Assembly: GCA_035628915.1 (NCBI GenBank)
Contig: DASPIW010000013.1
Coordinates: forward strand, 45,240 to 109,239
Direction: 5' to 3'
Source of the DNA: JARBUG01 sp035628915
GTDB lineage: Bacteria; Bacillota; Sulfobacillia; Symbiobacteriales; Symbiobacteriaceae
Length of the DNA stretch: 64,000 nt
Shown: positions 38,725 through 46,520 of the stretch, piece after piece
How the letters are laid out: each line of letters starts with the position of its first letter
Position numbering within the stretch: position 1 is the first letter of the stretch
Translations under genes and position numbers: made by a program
The notes under the pieces: model-generated
Seen by the model: the letters and a program-made list of their open reading frames with translations, nothing else
What the model was told of the DNA's origin: nothing
Databases searched by the model: none

Positions 38725-39639
38725 TTACTTTGCGGCGGTCTCGAGGGTGTTGGTGATCTTCGCCTTGTCCTGCAGGTCGGTCAGCCAGGGCTGGAGCTTC
38801 TCCTGAACCTGGCTGTCGACGTAGACTTCGGTGACTTCGGCCTTCATGGCGCTGAAGTCCGGGGCGGTGCCCGACGTCGCGAGGACCTGGGCAACGTGCC
38901 AGCCGTAGTCGGTCTTGAAGGGCTGGGAGATTTCGTCCTTCTTCATGGCGAAGACGACCTTCTCGAACTCAGGCAGCATCTTGCCGAGGCCGAAGGTGCC
39001 CAGGTCGCCGCCGGATTCCTTGGCAGCGGGCTCCGTGGACTTCTCCTTGGCCAGGGTGGCGAAGTCGGCGCCCTTGTCGAGCTGCTCCTTGATCGCCTTG
39101 GCTTCCTCTTCGGTGGCGACCAGGATGTGGCGGGCATGGACTTCCCGCTTGTCGAACTGGGCCTGGTTCTCGTCAAAGAACTTCTTGAGGTCCTCGTCCT
39201 TGACGGGGATGTCCTTCTTCAGGATCTTGGTGACCTTGACGCGGAAGGCCTGGTAGTCGCGCAGCTGAGCCATGGTGATGTTGTTCTGGGCCAGAGCCTG
39301 CTCAAACGCGACCTCGCCACCGATGCGGGTCTTGATCTTGGCGATTTCGGCGTCGATCTCCGCCGGGGTGACGGTAACGTTAGCCTTGGCAGCCTCCTGG
39401 TCAACCAGTTTCTCCTGGATAAGCGTCTGCACGATTGATGCGCCGTTTTCGGCCACCATGCGGTTATACAGATCGTTCTTGGTGATCTTGTCACCATTCA
39501 CTTCAGCGACCATGGCGGTCTCGAGGCTGGCGGCCTTCTGCCCGGCGCGGTTGCCGAGCATGTAGCCGGTCGGTGCAGCCACAACGAGCGTGATCAGCAC
39601 CGCTGCGAGAACACCGGCGCCCTTATTGGCGGTGGACAA
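38725..39639 (-). CDS. PrsA/SurA-like peptidyl-prolyl cis-trans isomerase (foldase)
   Basis: A 304-residue exported folding catalyst. A membrane anchor or signal (GVLAAVLITLVVAAPTGYML) opens the protein without a lipobox, unlike Bacillus PrsA. A SurA_N-like helical region follows (TKNDLYNRMVAENGASIVQT), then the parvulin domain at about 165-260 (REVHARHILVATEEEAKAIK ... GGDLGTFGLGKMLPEFEKVV). TTG at 39639 follows AAGGAGGAG by 6 bases. It is a single-gene unit. Confidence 0.92.
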   Translation of the reverse strand: MSTANKGAGVLAAVLITLVVAAPTGYMLGNRAGQKAASLETAMVAEVNGDKITKNDLYNRMVAENGASIVQTLIQEKLVDQEAAKANVTVTPAEIDAEIAKIKTRIGGEVAFEQALAQNNITMAQLRDYQAFRVKVTKILKKDIPVKDEDLKKFFDENQAQFDKREVHARHILVATEEEAKAIKEQLDKGADFATLAKEKSTEPAAKESGGDLGTFGLGKMLPEFEKVVFAMKKDEISQPFKTDYGWHVAQVLATSGTAPDFSAMKAEVTEVYVDSQVQEKLQPWLTDLQDKAKITNTLETAAK

Positions 39640-39836
39640 CGTTAGCTCCTCCTTTACGATTGTCAGACCATAATCGATTCGTATTCTACCACGTTTTCTC
39701 CTGCAGCGGGTGGGTAGCAAAGTGGGCTCTATCCCGCATTGTTCCAAGCCCGCCGGGCTTTCTCTCGCCTGGCGTGACTTTTCCGCTCATCTTGTGTGCA
39801 GATAAATTCATCTGAGCGAATCCGCGGGCTTTATCA

Positions 39837-39933
39837 GCCACGGAGAACGCGGAATGGCGAAACACGGAAATAGTCTTTATATATATATATATTTTCTTTA
39901 TAATTATTCTGCGCCTTCCGCGTCCTCCGTGGC
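39837..39933. repeat. CCACGGAG-type inverted repeat element, copy 2
   Basis: GCCACGGAGAACGCGGAA (39837-39854) pairs with TTCCGCGTCCTCCGTGGC (39916-39933), 17 of 18 positions. A further ACACGGAAA lies inside the left half. The centre is an AT-rich spacer with seven or so TA units (about 39879-39892). The outer arms match the element at 11098-11196. Confidence 0.85.
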
Positions 39934-39955
39934 AAAATTGCCCTTTTCAGGAAAC

Positions 39956-39985
39956 AAAAAGGGCGTGGGCCCCACACCCACACCC
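39956..39985 (-). terminator. terminator of the cupin/SufT-like operon
   Basis: GGGCGTGGG / CCCACACCC with a 7-base loop (one G-U/A-C irregularity), followed on the minus strand by TTTTTGTTTCC. Confidence 0.85.
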
Positions 39986-39991
39986 TCCGCT

Positions 39992-40288
39992 TTAGCGGAC
40001 ACCCAGGCGCTGCTTGCCCTCGGGGCTCAACTTATCCGGGGTCCAGGGCGGGCTGAACGTAATGTCCACCTTGATATCGTCAAAGCCAAGCGGCTGCAGA
40101 GCCGAATGCACATCGTTGAGCAGGGCGCCCGAAATGGGGCAGCCCATGGTCGTAAACGTCATCAGCACATGGCAGCGGTTGTCTTCAATCTTCAGGTCGT
40201 AGACCAGGCCAAGGTCGATGATATTCAGCCCCAATTCGGGGTCAATTACGTTTTTCAGCAGCATACGTGCCTGATCGTGCTTCTCCAT
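39992..40288 (-). CDS. MIP18/SufT family (DUF59) metal-sulfur cluster protein
   Basis: A 98-residue protein starting MEKHDQARMLLKNVIDPELG. The family core is VIDPELGLNIIDLGLVYDL and the conserved cysteine lies in MTFTTMGCPISGALLNDVHS. Members help assemble iron-sulfur clusters. It follows the cupin gene by 18 bases in one operon behind the Crp-type operator. Confidence 0.93.
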   Translation of the reverse strand: MEKHDQARMLLKNVIDPELGLNIIDLGLVYDLKIEDNRCHVLMTFTTMGCPISGALLNDVHSALQPLGFDDIKVDITFSPPWTPDKLSPEGKQRLGVR

Positions 40289-40306
40289 GCCATTCCACTC
40301 CTCTTG

Positions 40307-40615
40307 CTAAGGTCTGGGCGCCAGGGTTGCCAGGACTACGATGGGTTCCGTCGTCGCCCGAATGCCGTGCGCCTCTCCGGGCGGGTAGAACCGCAGCATG
40401 CCGGTTCCGGCCGGTGCCCATTCACAGCCGACCAGCAGTTCACCGCTGCCGTGGACAACGTGCAGACAGACGCTTGACGAACTGGTGTGTGGAGCGACCT
40501 CCTGCCCGGGCTGTAGGCTCAGCAAAATGACCCGCATATCCTGGCAACTGTGCAGAATTTCGCTCACGACGTGGTCGCCGGCGAACCGCATGTGTTGATC
40601 GAGTATCACTTCCAT
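40307..40615 (-). CDS. cupin-domain protein
   Basis: A 102-residue single-domain cupin. The first metal motif region is LQPGQEVAPHTSSSSVCLHV with His residues, and the second is LRFYPPGEAHGIRATTEPI, ending with a His in the GxxHG position. Such proteins bind a small ligand or metal; no enzyme activity can be assigned. It is the first gene of a unit with the SufT-like gene. AGGGGGGACC lies upstream of the ATG. Confidence 0.85.
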   Translation of the reverse strand: MEVILDQHMRFAGDHVVSEILHSCQDMRVILLSLQPGQEVAPHTSSSSVCLHVVHGSGELLVGCEWAPAGTGMLRFYPPGEAHGIRATTEPIVVLATLAPRP

Positions 40616-40705
40616 TAGCAGGTCCCCCCTTGTGGTATCCGCCGCTATGCCACCATCCTAGCAGTCTTGCCCGCGATCACCCGGTGCGAGTACGCGCTGT
40701 CCGAA

Positions 40706-40721
40706 TGTGATAATAATCACA
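40706..40721. promoter_or_regulatory. perfect Crp-type palindrome upstream of the cupin operon
   Basis: TGTGATAATAATCACA is a perfect 16-bp dyad with the TGTGA-N6-TCACA pattern bound by Crp-like proteins. It is centred about 98 bases before the cupin start codon, and 65 or so bases before the start expected from a TAGGAT hexamer at 40655-40660. The adjacent crp/fnr-family gene encodes RETVTR in its recognition helix, which fits this half-site. Confidence 0.78.
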
Positions 40722-40737
40722 CCGCAACCCGGTTGTC

Positions 40738-40764
40738 AAAAAAAGAAAACGGCCGAATTGGCCG
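40738..40764 (-). terminator. terminator of the Crp/Fnr regulator gene
   Basis: CGGCC / GGCCG stem with a 5-base loop, followed on the minus strand by TTTTCTTTTTTT, immediately after the stop. Confidence 0.85.
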
Positions 40765-40767
40765 CCC

Positions 40768-41472
40768 CTATTGCTCGCCCATCCACTCGCGGAGCTTTTT
40801 TTCGTTGACGATGACCAGGTCTTCGCCCTCAACCTTGATACAGCCTGTCCGGCGGAAATCGGCAAGCACACGTGTCACAGTCTCCCGGGAAGTACCGATC
40901 ATGCCGGCGATATCCTGGTGAGTGAGTCCCAGGTTAAGGCGGCTGGAGCGCTGTTCACCCGCCGACTTGAGCAGCAGGCTGGCCAGGCGACCATGCGTGG
41001 TGTGGACCGCCAGGTCATGGGCGGCGTCACGGGCCGCCCGCAGCCGCTGCCCGACCAGCCGGAAGGCATTGGCCGCAAGCGCCCGGGAATCCGGAATGAG
41101 TCCGAGCAAATCGTCGGCACGAACGGCGTACAAAACGGCGTCCTCGACGACCTGGGCCGTGGCCGGGTATGGCGCCTTGTCAGCCAGCACGACCAGACCC
41201 ACCGCAGAGCCGGGGCCCCAGACCCGCAGCACCTGCTCCTGGCCGCCCGCCGCCAACCTGGTGACGCGGACTTTCCCGTCCTTGATAAAGAAAATCACAT
41301 CGCCGGGGTCGCCCTCGTTGAAGAGAATTGTACCCTTGCGGTACCGCCGTTCACGGGCAATCGCCGCAACCTGGGCCAGTTCCTCGCCCGAGAGGCCCTC
41401 GAAGAGGGGAAGACTGCTCAGAAACGCCAGATCAGACAGCCTCTCCACCTCCAACTGCTTACAAATTCGCAT
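40768..41472 (-). CDS. Crp/Fnr family transcriptional regulator
   Basis: A 234-residue regulator. The N-terminal cyclic-nucleotide-like fold covers about 18-130 (FNEGDPGDVIFFIKDGKVRV), and the C-terminal winged helix about 155-230 with recognition helix SRETVTRVLADFRR (Arg196, Glu197, Arg201). The cAMP-binding Arg-Ser pair is replaced by Tyr-Pro (KAPYPATAQV), and Fnr-type N-terminal cysteines are absent, so the effector is unknown. The ATG at 41472 lies only 5 bases after TATAAT with no ribosome site, suggesting a leaderless mRNA. Confidence 0.92.
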   Translation of the reverse strand: MRICKQLEVERLSDLAFLSSLPLFEGLSGEELAQVAAIARERRYRKGTILFNEGDPGDVIFFIKDGKVRVTRLAAGGQEQVLRVWGPGSAVGLVVLADKAPYPATAQVVEDAVLYAVRADDLLGLIPDSRALAANAFRLVGQRLRAARDAAHDLAVHTTHGRLASLLLKSAGEQRSSRLNLGLTHQDIAGMIGTSRETVTRVLADFRRTGCIKVEGEDLVIVNEKKLREWMGEQ

Positions 41473-41477
41473 CCACT

Positions 41478-41483
41478 ATTATA
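41478..41483 (-). promoter_or_regulatory. TATAAT directly before the Crp/Fnr start codon
   Basis: A perfect -10 hexamer ends 5 bases before the ATG, which would put the transcript start at or next to the A of the start codon. The -35 region is not recognisable. Confidence 0.55.
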
Positions 41484-41500
41484 CGACGCCCACACGATGA

Positions 41501-41523
41501 GCGGGAGGGGCAATCCCTCCCGC
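41501..41523. terminator. hairpin between the 59-residue gene and the regulator gene
   Basis: GCGGGAGGG / CCCTCCCGC, 9-bp perfect stem with a 5-base loop, 7 bases past the stop of the small gene at 41531. There is no T-run. Confidence 0.55.
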
Positions 41524-41530
41524 CCGTCAA

Positions 41531-41710
41531 TTACCTCAGGCCATAATGCTGCTGAATCCACCGATACAGCCTGAGCACATGGGGCGGCACTGGCCGGCGG
41601 GGCGCCGGATAGATGACCTTGGGCGGCCCTAGAAGCACCCCGGGAACCATGTATTCGTATACACGCACCTCAGGCTGCAGTGCCGGCGTGCTCTGTGCGG
41701 ATTGCTCCAC
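41531..41710 (-). CDS. 59-residue small protein upstream of the Crp/Fnr gene
   Basis: GTG at 41710 follows GGGGGTGA with a 6-base spacer. The frame of 59 codons ends at TAA 41531. The protein opens MEQSAQSTPALQPEVRVYEY, has a Pro-rich middle (VLLGPPKVIYPAPRRPVPPH) and ends VLRLYRWIQQHYGLR. It is neither membrane-like nor obviously DNA-binding. Codon use looks normal for the region. It lies 58 bases upstream of the regulator gene in the same direction. Function unknown. Confidence 0.65.
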   Translation of the reverse strand: MEQSAQSTPALQPEVRVYEYMVPGVLLGPPKVIYPAPRRPVPPHVLRLYRWIQQHYGLR

Positions 41711-41844
41711 GCCAAATCACCCCCGCTGTTATTGTATGATGTGCGTGGCTCACGGGGGATACACAATCTCCTGGTCCCAATTGCGTGCGGAAACTTCTTT
41801 CGCTATAATCTTGAAGGTGTTTTCGGGGAAGAGGAGGACGCGCC

Positions 41845-42948
41845 GTGGGACTTGAGATCGGGATTGTCGGACTGCCAAATGTCGGAAAGTCCACCCTGTT
41901 TAATGCGATTACGAAAGCCGGAGCGCAGGCGGCCAACTATCCGTTCTGCACCATCGAGCCGAATGTCGGCGTGGTGGACGTCCCGGACCCGCGTCTGCCG
42001 GTGCTTGGGAAACTGTTCAAGTCGGGGCGCATTGTGCCGGCAGCCGTGAAGTTCATCGACATTGCCGGAATCGTCAAGGGCGCCAGCAAGGGTGAAGGGC
42101 TGGGCAACAAGTTCCTGGCCAACATTCGTGAGGCAGACGCCATCGCACACGTGGTGCGCTGCTTCGCGGATCCCAACGTGACCCATGTCCACGGCCACGT
42201 CGATCCCCTGCGCGATATTGAGGTGATCAACCTCGAGTTGATCCTGGCCGACATGGACACGGTAGAAAAACGGTACGACCGCATCGCCAAAGCTGCCAGG
42301 AGCGGCATCAAGGAAGCGCAGGTCGAGTACGGACTGCTGACGCGCCTGAAGGAGGCCCTGGACACCGGCAAAGCTGCCCGTACCGTGCAGCCGCAGAACG
42401 ATGACGAGGCACGGGTCCTCAAGGACCTGCATCTGATCACCGCCAAGCCGGTCATGTATGTGGCGAACGTCTCCGAGTCGGATGTGGCGGACCCCTATGC
42501 TGTGGAGGCCGTGCGGAGAGTCAGGGACCTTGCCGAATCGGAACACAACGAAGTGGTTGCCGTCTCAGCGCAAATCGAGGCCGAACTGGCTGAAATGGAC
42601 GACGAAGAGCGGTCCGTCTTTCTGGCGGACATCGGGCTGACGGAGTCCGGCCTTGACCGGGTGATCAAGTCCGGATATCATCTGCTCAATCTGATGAGCT
42701 TCCTGACCGCCGGCGAAATGGAAGCCCGGGCCTGGACCATCCGCCGGGGCACCAAGGCGCCGCAGGCGGCGGGCGAAATCCACTCGGACCTGGAGCGGGG
42801 CTTCATCCGGGCGGAAATCGTCTCATATGACGACCTCGTTACGTACGGTTCCATGGCCGCGGCCCGCGAGGCCGGCAAGGTCCGGCTGGAGGGCAAGGAG
42901 TATGTCATGCAGGACGGCGATGTCGTCCACTTCCGGCACAACGTATAA
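41845..42948 (+). CDS. ychF: redox-regulated ATPase / Obg-like GTPase YchF
   Basis: A 367-residue P-loop protein. GIVGLPNVGKSTLFNAITKA is the Walker A (residues 6-25), FIDIAGIVKGASKGEGLGNK the switch II region, and NxxE replaces the usual guanine-specificity motif, as in this ATP-preferring family. A C-terminal TGS domain (KAPQAAGEIHSDLERGFIRA ... VMQDGDVVHFRHNV) ends the protein. GTG at 41845 follows GGAGGA. A single-gene unit with a terminator. Confidence 0.97.
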   Translation: MGLEIGIVGLPNVGKSTLFNAITKAGAQAANYPFCTIEPNVGVVDVPDPRLPVLGKLFKSGRIVPAAVKFIDIAGIVKGASKGEGLGNKFLANIREADAIAHVVRCFADPNVTHVHGHVDPLRDIEVINLELILADMDTVEKRYDRIAKAARSGIKEAQVEYGLLTRLKEALDTGKAARTVQPQNDDEARVLKDLHLITAKPVMYVANVSESDVADPYAVEAVRRVRDLAESEHNEVVAVSAQIEAELAEMDDEERSVFLADIGLTESGLDRVIKSGYHLLNLMSFLTAGEMEARAWTIRRGTKAPQAAGEIHSDLERGFIRAEIVSYDDLVTYGSMAAAREAGKVRLEGKEYVMQDGDVVHFRHNV

Positions 42949-42960
42949 TGAATCGGAATG

Positions 42961-42989
42961 GCGCCTTCCCACTCGGAAGGCGCTTTATT
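42961..42989 (+). terminator. terminator of ychF
   Basis: GCGCCTTCC / GGAAGGCGC with a 5-base loop, followed by TTTATTAT, 12 bases past the stop. Confidence 0.9.
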
Positions 42990-43063
42990 ATACCTGCGTG
43001 TGAACGAAAACCCGCTGCACCCGCCTCTTCAGGGTAGAGGAAAGGAGTTGAAGGAAGGGTCGG

Positions 43064-43101
43064 ACCGTTTCCGCCCGAAACTCCTGGCCGACGGAAACGG
43101 T
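43064..43101 (+). promoter_or_regulatory. 10-bp inverted repeat in the leader of the PH-like gene
   Basis: ACCGTTTCCG (43064-43073) and CGGAAACGGT (43092-43101) flank an 18-base loop about 30 bases before the start codon at 43132. There is no T-run, so it is more likely a leader structure or operator than a terminator. Confidence 0.45.
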
Positions 43102-43131
43102 TCGAGCCTGACGAAACAAGGGGGCGGCATC

Positions 43132-43656
43132 ATGGTGTACCTCATCCCCAAGGCCGGAATGCATCCCGTTGAACGCTATGCCGTGGTGGGTGGCCTTACG
43201 CTTTTTGGGCTGGGCGTAGCCGCCGCCGCATATCTGATGGGCAACTCCGCCTATATGATCTCCGCCCTGTCGGTCGTCAGCACGTTGGCGGTCGCCCTGA
43301 ACCCCGCCGACCGGATGGAGTACCGCGTGGAGCCGGGAGCGCTGCGGGCGGGCAAATGGGTGCTGCCCTACCGGGAGATTGCGGGCGCCCGTGTGGTCCG
43401 CCTTGGCGGCACGGTGGTCTACGGTGGCATCGTGCTGCCCGGATATTGGTCAGGCAGAGCCTGGTCACGCCGGCTGGGGCACTTTCTCATGCAAGGAAGT
43501 ACGGGCCTGGGGCAGGGCGTCATGCTGACGATGATGGACGGCCGCCGAATTGTGATTACGCCCGCTCACCCCACCAGCGTAGTCGTGCAGGTATACAGCC
43601 TCATGCGACTGAACCAGGAGCGGCGGGCGCCGGTCCGCCTGGCGCCCATCCGATAG
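43132..43656 (+). CDS. membrane protein with bacterial PH-like domain
   Basis: A 174-residue protein from ATG 43132, 7 bases after AAGGGGG. Two adjacent hydrophobic helices (about 18-38 and 40-58) are followed by a soluble strand-rich domain (MEYRVEPGALRAGKWVLPYR, TVVYGGIVLPGYWSGRAW, MLTMMDGRRIVITPAHPTSV) of the bacterial PH (bPH) type. The function of such proteins is unknown. A single-gene unit. Confidence 0.8.
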   Translation: MVYLIPKAGMHPVERYAVVGGLTLFGLGVAAAAYLMGNSAYMISALSVVSTLAVALNPADRMEYRVEPGALRAGKWVLPYREIAGARVVRLGGTVVYGGIVLPGYWSGRAWSRRLGHFLMQGSTGLGQGVMLTMMDGRRIVITPAHPTSVVVQVYSLMRLNQERRAPVRLAPIR

Positions 43657-43669
43657 ACAAGCGCAACAA

Positions 43670-43699
43670 GGCCCGCCAGGCGATGGCGGGCCGATTTTC
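43670..43699 (+). terminator. terminator of the PH-like gene
   Basis: GGCCCGCCA / TGGCGGGCC with a 5-base loop, followed by GATTTTCG. Confidence 0.85.
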
Positions 43700-43714
43700 G
43701 TTTCCACAGCCGAA

Positions 43715-43742
43715 TTACCAGGGAGGCGCCATATGTTATACT
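43715..43742 (+). promoter_or_regulatory. sigma-A-type promoter of the second chemoreceptor gene
   Basis: TTACCA (43715-43720) and TATACT (43737-43742) are separated by 16 bases; the start codon lies 36 bases beyond. Confidence 0.6.
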
Positions 43743-43778
43743 TACAGCATAGAAAGAGTTACACAGAAAAGGAGAGCA

Positions 43779-45659
43779 ATGGCGATCATGCGGCTGACGG
43801 TCGGAAAGAAGCTCTACATTTCATTTGCTGTTGTCCTGGTACTGTTCGGGATCCTATCCTGGTATGGCCTGCGCCAGCAGGCTGTGGTCTTCACCAAGGC
43901 CGACCAGATGGCCGAGAAATGGCTGCCGAGGCTCAATCTGGCTCGCCAGTATGAGTCCGAGCTGACCAACATGCAGGCCCTGACCTTTCGGCACATCAGC
44001 ACCCCGGACATCAATAGCATGAGCCAGGTTGAACTCGCAATGTCAGAGTCGTGGACGCGCCTGGACGAGTTGGAGCAGAACTACCAGAAGCTCGTTGATA
44101 CGGATGAGGAGCGGGAGGTGCTCCCGCGCCTACAGGCGTCGCTGGGCCAGTTCCGGCAGGTCCAGGACCAGGTGCTGGTTCTCAGGCGTTCCAGTCATGA
44201 CAACGAGGCCTATTCTCTGCTTGTCAGCCAGGGGATAGATGCATTCGATCAGACGGCAGCCGCCGCACGGCAACTGGTGGAGATTAACCGCCGCGGCGCC
44301 ACGGAGGCTGCCGCAGCCGCCGACGACACGTATGGATTCTCCCGGCTGACGGTGGCGGGAGCGACGGTCGCATGCGCCGCCATCGGACTCCTCCTTGCCG
44401 CTGTCATCAGCCTGGGGTTCAGCCGGTCCGTCACAGCTGTGGCAAATGTGGCCGAACAGGTAGCCCGGGGAGACCTTTCCGTGGGAGAGATTCCGATCCG
44501 CACCCGTGATGAAATCGGTGACCTGGCTGGTGCCGTCAACCTGATGGTCCGCAACCTGCGGGATCTCCTGAGTCAGGTGAGCGGTGCCACGGCAACGGTG
44601 GCGGCATCGGCGCAGCAGGTGCACGGTTCGGCCGGCGAAGTGACCCGGGCCGCCCAGGAGGTCGCGCAAACCGTGGGGCAGGTGGCCGCAGGCGCCGGCG
44701 AACAGACCGCCTCGGTCACGGAGACCTGCACGATCGTCGGAGAACTGCAGAGTGCGATCGATCAGATTGCCCGGGGCGCCCAGCAGCAGGCATTGGACGC
44801 CGCCACCACAGCTTCGGCGGTCTCCCGCATGGCGTCGGCCATTGAGGATGTCACAGGTAAGGCAGGACAGGTCGCCCAGTCTGCTGAGTTCTCCGCCCGT
44901 TCGGCCCGTGAGGGGGTACAGGCATTCGACCAGGTAATCGCGGGCATGAGCCGCATCGCCGAATCGTACGCCAGCACGGGGCAGGAGGTCGCTGACCTGA
45001 GTCCGATCTCCGCGCAGATCGGGGCCATCACCGAGACGATTACGGAGATCGCGGAGCAGACGAATCTGCTGGCTCTCAATGCCGCGATTGAGGCGGCCCG
45101 GGCCGGGGAGCACGGTCGAGGCTTCGCCGTGGTGGCCGAGGAAGTGCGCAAGCTGGCGGAGCGGGCCGGAAAGTCCGCTACTGAGATTTCGTACCTGATC
45201 GGGGAAAGCCAGCGGGAGATCCGGGAAGCGGTCGAGGCGGCGGAAGCCGGCAAGGCGCAGGTGGAAAGCGGCATGTCGTTGGCTGCGGGCGCTGAGCAAA
45301 CCCTTAAGGATATCCTTGCCGCCGCCGAGCAGACCACGCTGGACGCATCAGCCATTACCACAGCTGCCCAGGCGATCCTGGCATCCACACGCGAGGTTGT
45401 CGGTCTGGTCGATTCGGTAGCCGCCGTTACGGAAGAAAACACGGCTGCGACCGAAGAGATGGCGGCCAGCTCCGAACTGGTCAGCACCGCCATGGAAAAA
45501 GTGGCGGCGGTCTCGACGCAGAACGGCGCTGCCTCTGAGGAGATGTCCTCAGCCGTGGAAGAGATCACCGCTTCGCTCGAGGAGATTACAGCATCGTCGG
45601 AAGAGCTGTCGGCGGCGGCCCGGGCGCTGCAGGCCCAGGTCTCCCGCTTCCGGCTGTAA
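43779..45659 (+). CDS. methyl-accepting chemotaxis protein (4HB-HAMP-MCP signal)
   Basis: A 626-residue chemoreceptor. Membrane helices at about 12-30 and 188-208 flank an extracellular helical segment with LARQYESELTNMQALTFRHI, of 4HB type. HAMP follows (SVTAVANVAEQVARGDLSVG), then the signalling coiled coil with EIAEQTNLLALNAAIEAARA and GRGFAVVAEEVRKLAERAG at the tip. The ATG at 43779 is used (AGGAG 4 bases upstream); ATG 43788 is possible. The overall plan and length match the receptor at 517-2400, so they are probably paralogues. Confidence 0.94.
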   Translation: MAIMRLTVGKKLYISFAVVLVLFGILSWYGLRQQAVVFTKADQMAEKWLPRLNLARQYESELTNMQALTFRHISTPDINSMSQVELAMSESWTRLDELEQNYQKLVDTDEEREVLPRLQASLGQFRQVQDQVLVLRRSSHDNEAYSLLVSQGIDAFDQTAAAARQLVEINRRGATEAAAAADDTYGFSRLTVAGATVACAAIGLLLAAVISLGFSRSVTAVANVAEQVARGDLSVGEIPIRTRDEIGDLAGAVNLMVRNLRDLLSQVSGATATVAASAQQVHGSAGEVTRAAQEVAQTVGQVAAGAGEQTASVTETCTIVGELQSAIDQIARGAQQQALDAATTASAVSRMASAIEDVTGKAGQVAQSAEFSARSAREGVQAFDQVIAGMSRIAESYASTGQEVADLSPISAQIGAITETITEIAEQTNLLALNAAIEAARAGEHGRGFAVVAEEVRKLAERAGKSATEISYLIGESQREIREAVEAAEAGKAQVESGMSLAAGAEQTLKDILAAAEQTTLDASAITTAAQAILASTREVVGLVDSVAAVTEENTAATEEMAASSELVSTAMEKVAAVSTQNGAASEEMSSAVEEITASLEEITASSEELSAAARALQAQVSRFRL

Positions 45660-45666
45660 ACACAGC

Positions 45667-45708
45667 GGCGCCACCTTTCGTTCTTCGGTGAACGCAGGTG
45701 GCGCCTTT
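45667..45708. terminator. terminator between convergent chemoreceptor and hydrolase genes
   Basis: GGCGCCACCT / AGGTGGCGCC, 10-bp perfect stem, then TTTCGCTT on the plus strand. It can serve both converging genes. Confidence 0.85.
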
Positions 45709-45727
45709 CGCTTGTCAGCGTCGTTTG

Positions 45728-46477
45728 TCACGACAACCGGTAGGTACGCCCTTCCTCGGCAATCTCGATGCCCGCATGGACGGGGCGCCCCTCGGCCAAC
45801 AAGTCCTGCGGGTCCAGGCCGGGATAGATGTGCGTAAAGATGCACCGCTTGCAGCCGGCGTCGCGGGCCAGGGCCGCCGCCTCCGCCGCACTCAAGTGCC
45901 CGAAGCTCTTCTTATCGCTATACGCCTCGGTCAGCGAGGCTTCAACCAGGAGCAGACTGGCGCCTTTCGCCGCTTCTACCAGGGGCGCGTGGACTCCCGT
46001 GTCGCCCGTATAGAACAGCACGGGTCCTTCGGCGTCGACAGGCTTGATGCGCATCGCGTAGCATGGAATGGGGTGATTCGTCGGAAAGAACCGGACTTCC
46101 AGCCCGCCCAGCACCAGCGGCCGGTCGGGGTCGTATGTGTGCAGGTCCTGGTTATCCTCGGCGCCCTCAATCCAGCTGTGGTTGGATGCCGGCTGGGCGG
46201 GGGCGTAAATCTGAAGCTTGCCGTCCGTCCGGCCCGTCCGCCGGGCGCCCGCCTGCGCAAAGCGCAGGCAATGCACATCTGCAATGTGGTCTTCGTGGAG
46301 GTGGGAGCAGATGACCGCCGTCAGTTGTTCAAGGGGCAGCCGCTCCAGCAGCCGGGCGGCAACGCCGTTGCCGCAATCCAGCAAGAGCCGCGTGTTGCCA
46401 TGCTGCACCAGGTAGCCGTTCATCGCCCCGCCGGGAGCCGGGTATGGCGAGTAACGCCCCAATACCGTCAGTTCCAT
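45728..46477 (-). CDS. metallo-beta-lactamase fold hydrolase (RNase Z-like)
   Basis: A 249-residue zinc hydrolase starting MELTVLGRYSPYPAPGGAMN at the ATG 46477 behind GGAGG. The metal motif is CSHLHEDHIADVHCLRF (HxHxDH), with FYTGDTGVHAPLV and a final FTHIYPGLDP histidine. It resembles the short RNase Z/phosphodiesterase-like proteins but lacks the exosite arm of tRNase Z, so the substrate is unclear. It follows the transferase gene by 43 bases on the same strand. Confidence 0.9.
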   Translation of the reverse strand: MELTVLGRYSPYPAPGGAMNGYLVQHGNTRLLLDCGNGVAARLLERLPLEQLTAVICSHLHEDHIADVHCLRFAQAGARRTGRTDGKLQIYAPAQPASNHSWIEGAEDNQDLHTYDPDRPLVLGGLEVRFFPTNHPIPCYAMRIKPVDAEGPVLFYTGDTGVHAPLVEAAKGASLLLVEASLTEAYSDKKSFGHLSAAEAAALARDAGCKRCIFTHIYPGLDPQDLLAEGRPVHAGIEIAEEGRTYRLS

Positions 46478-46520
46478 TCCCTCAAACCTCCGTACCCTGT
46501 TCTGTCTGTATGTTACCCTG

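Larger units (their letters stand above)
39640..39991. other. 352-bp intergenic region with repeat element and terminator
   Basis: It holds the upstream region of the foldase gene, the second CCACGGAG-type element (39837-39933) with a TA-repeat tract inside, and the terminator of the following operon. No coding sequence is supported. Confidence 0.7.

Noticed and set aside
39875..39902. TA dinucleotide tract as an origin or phase-variation element
   Set aside because: It is the short AT-rich spacer of the inverted-repeat element; there are no DnaA boxes or coding frame around it.
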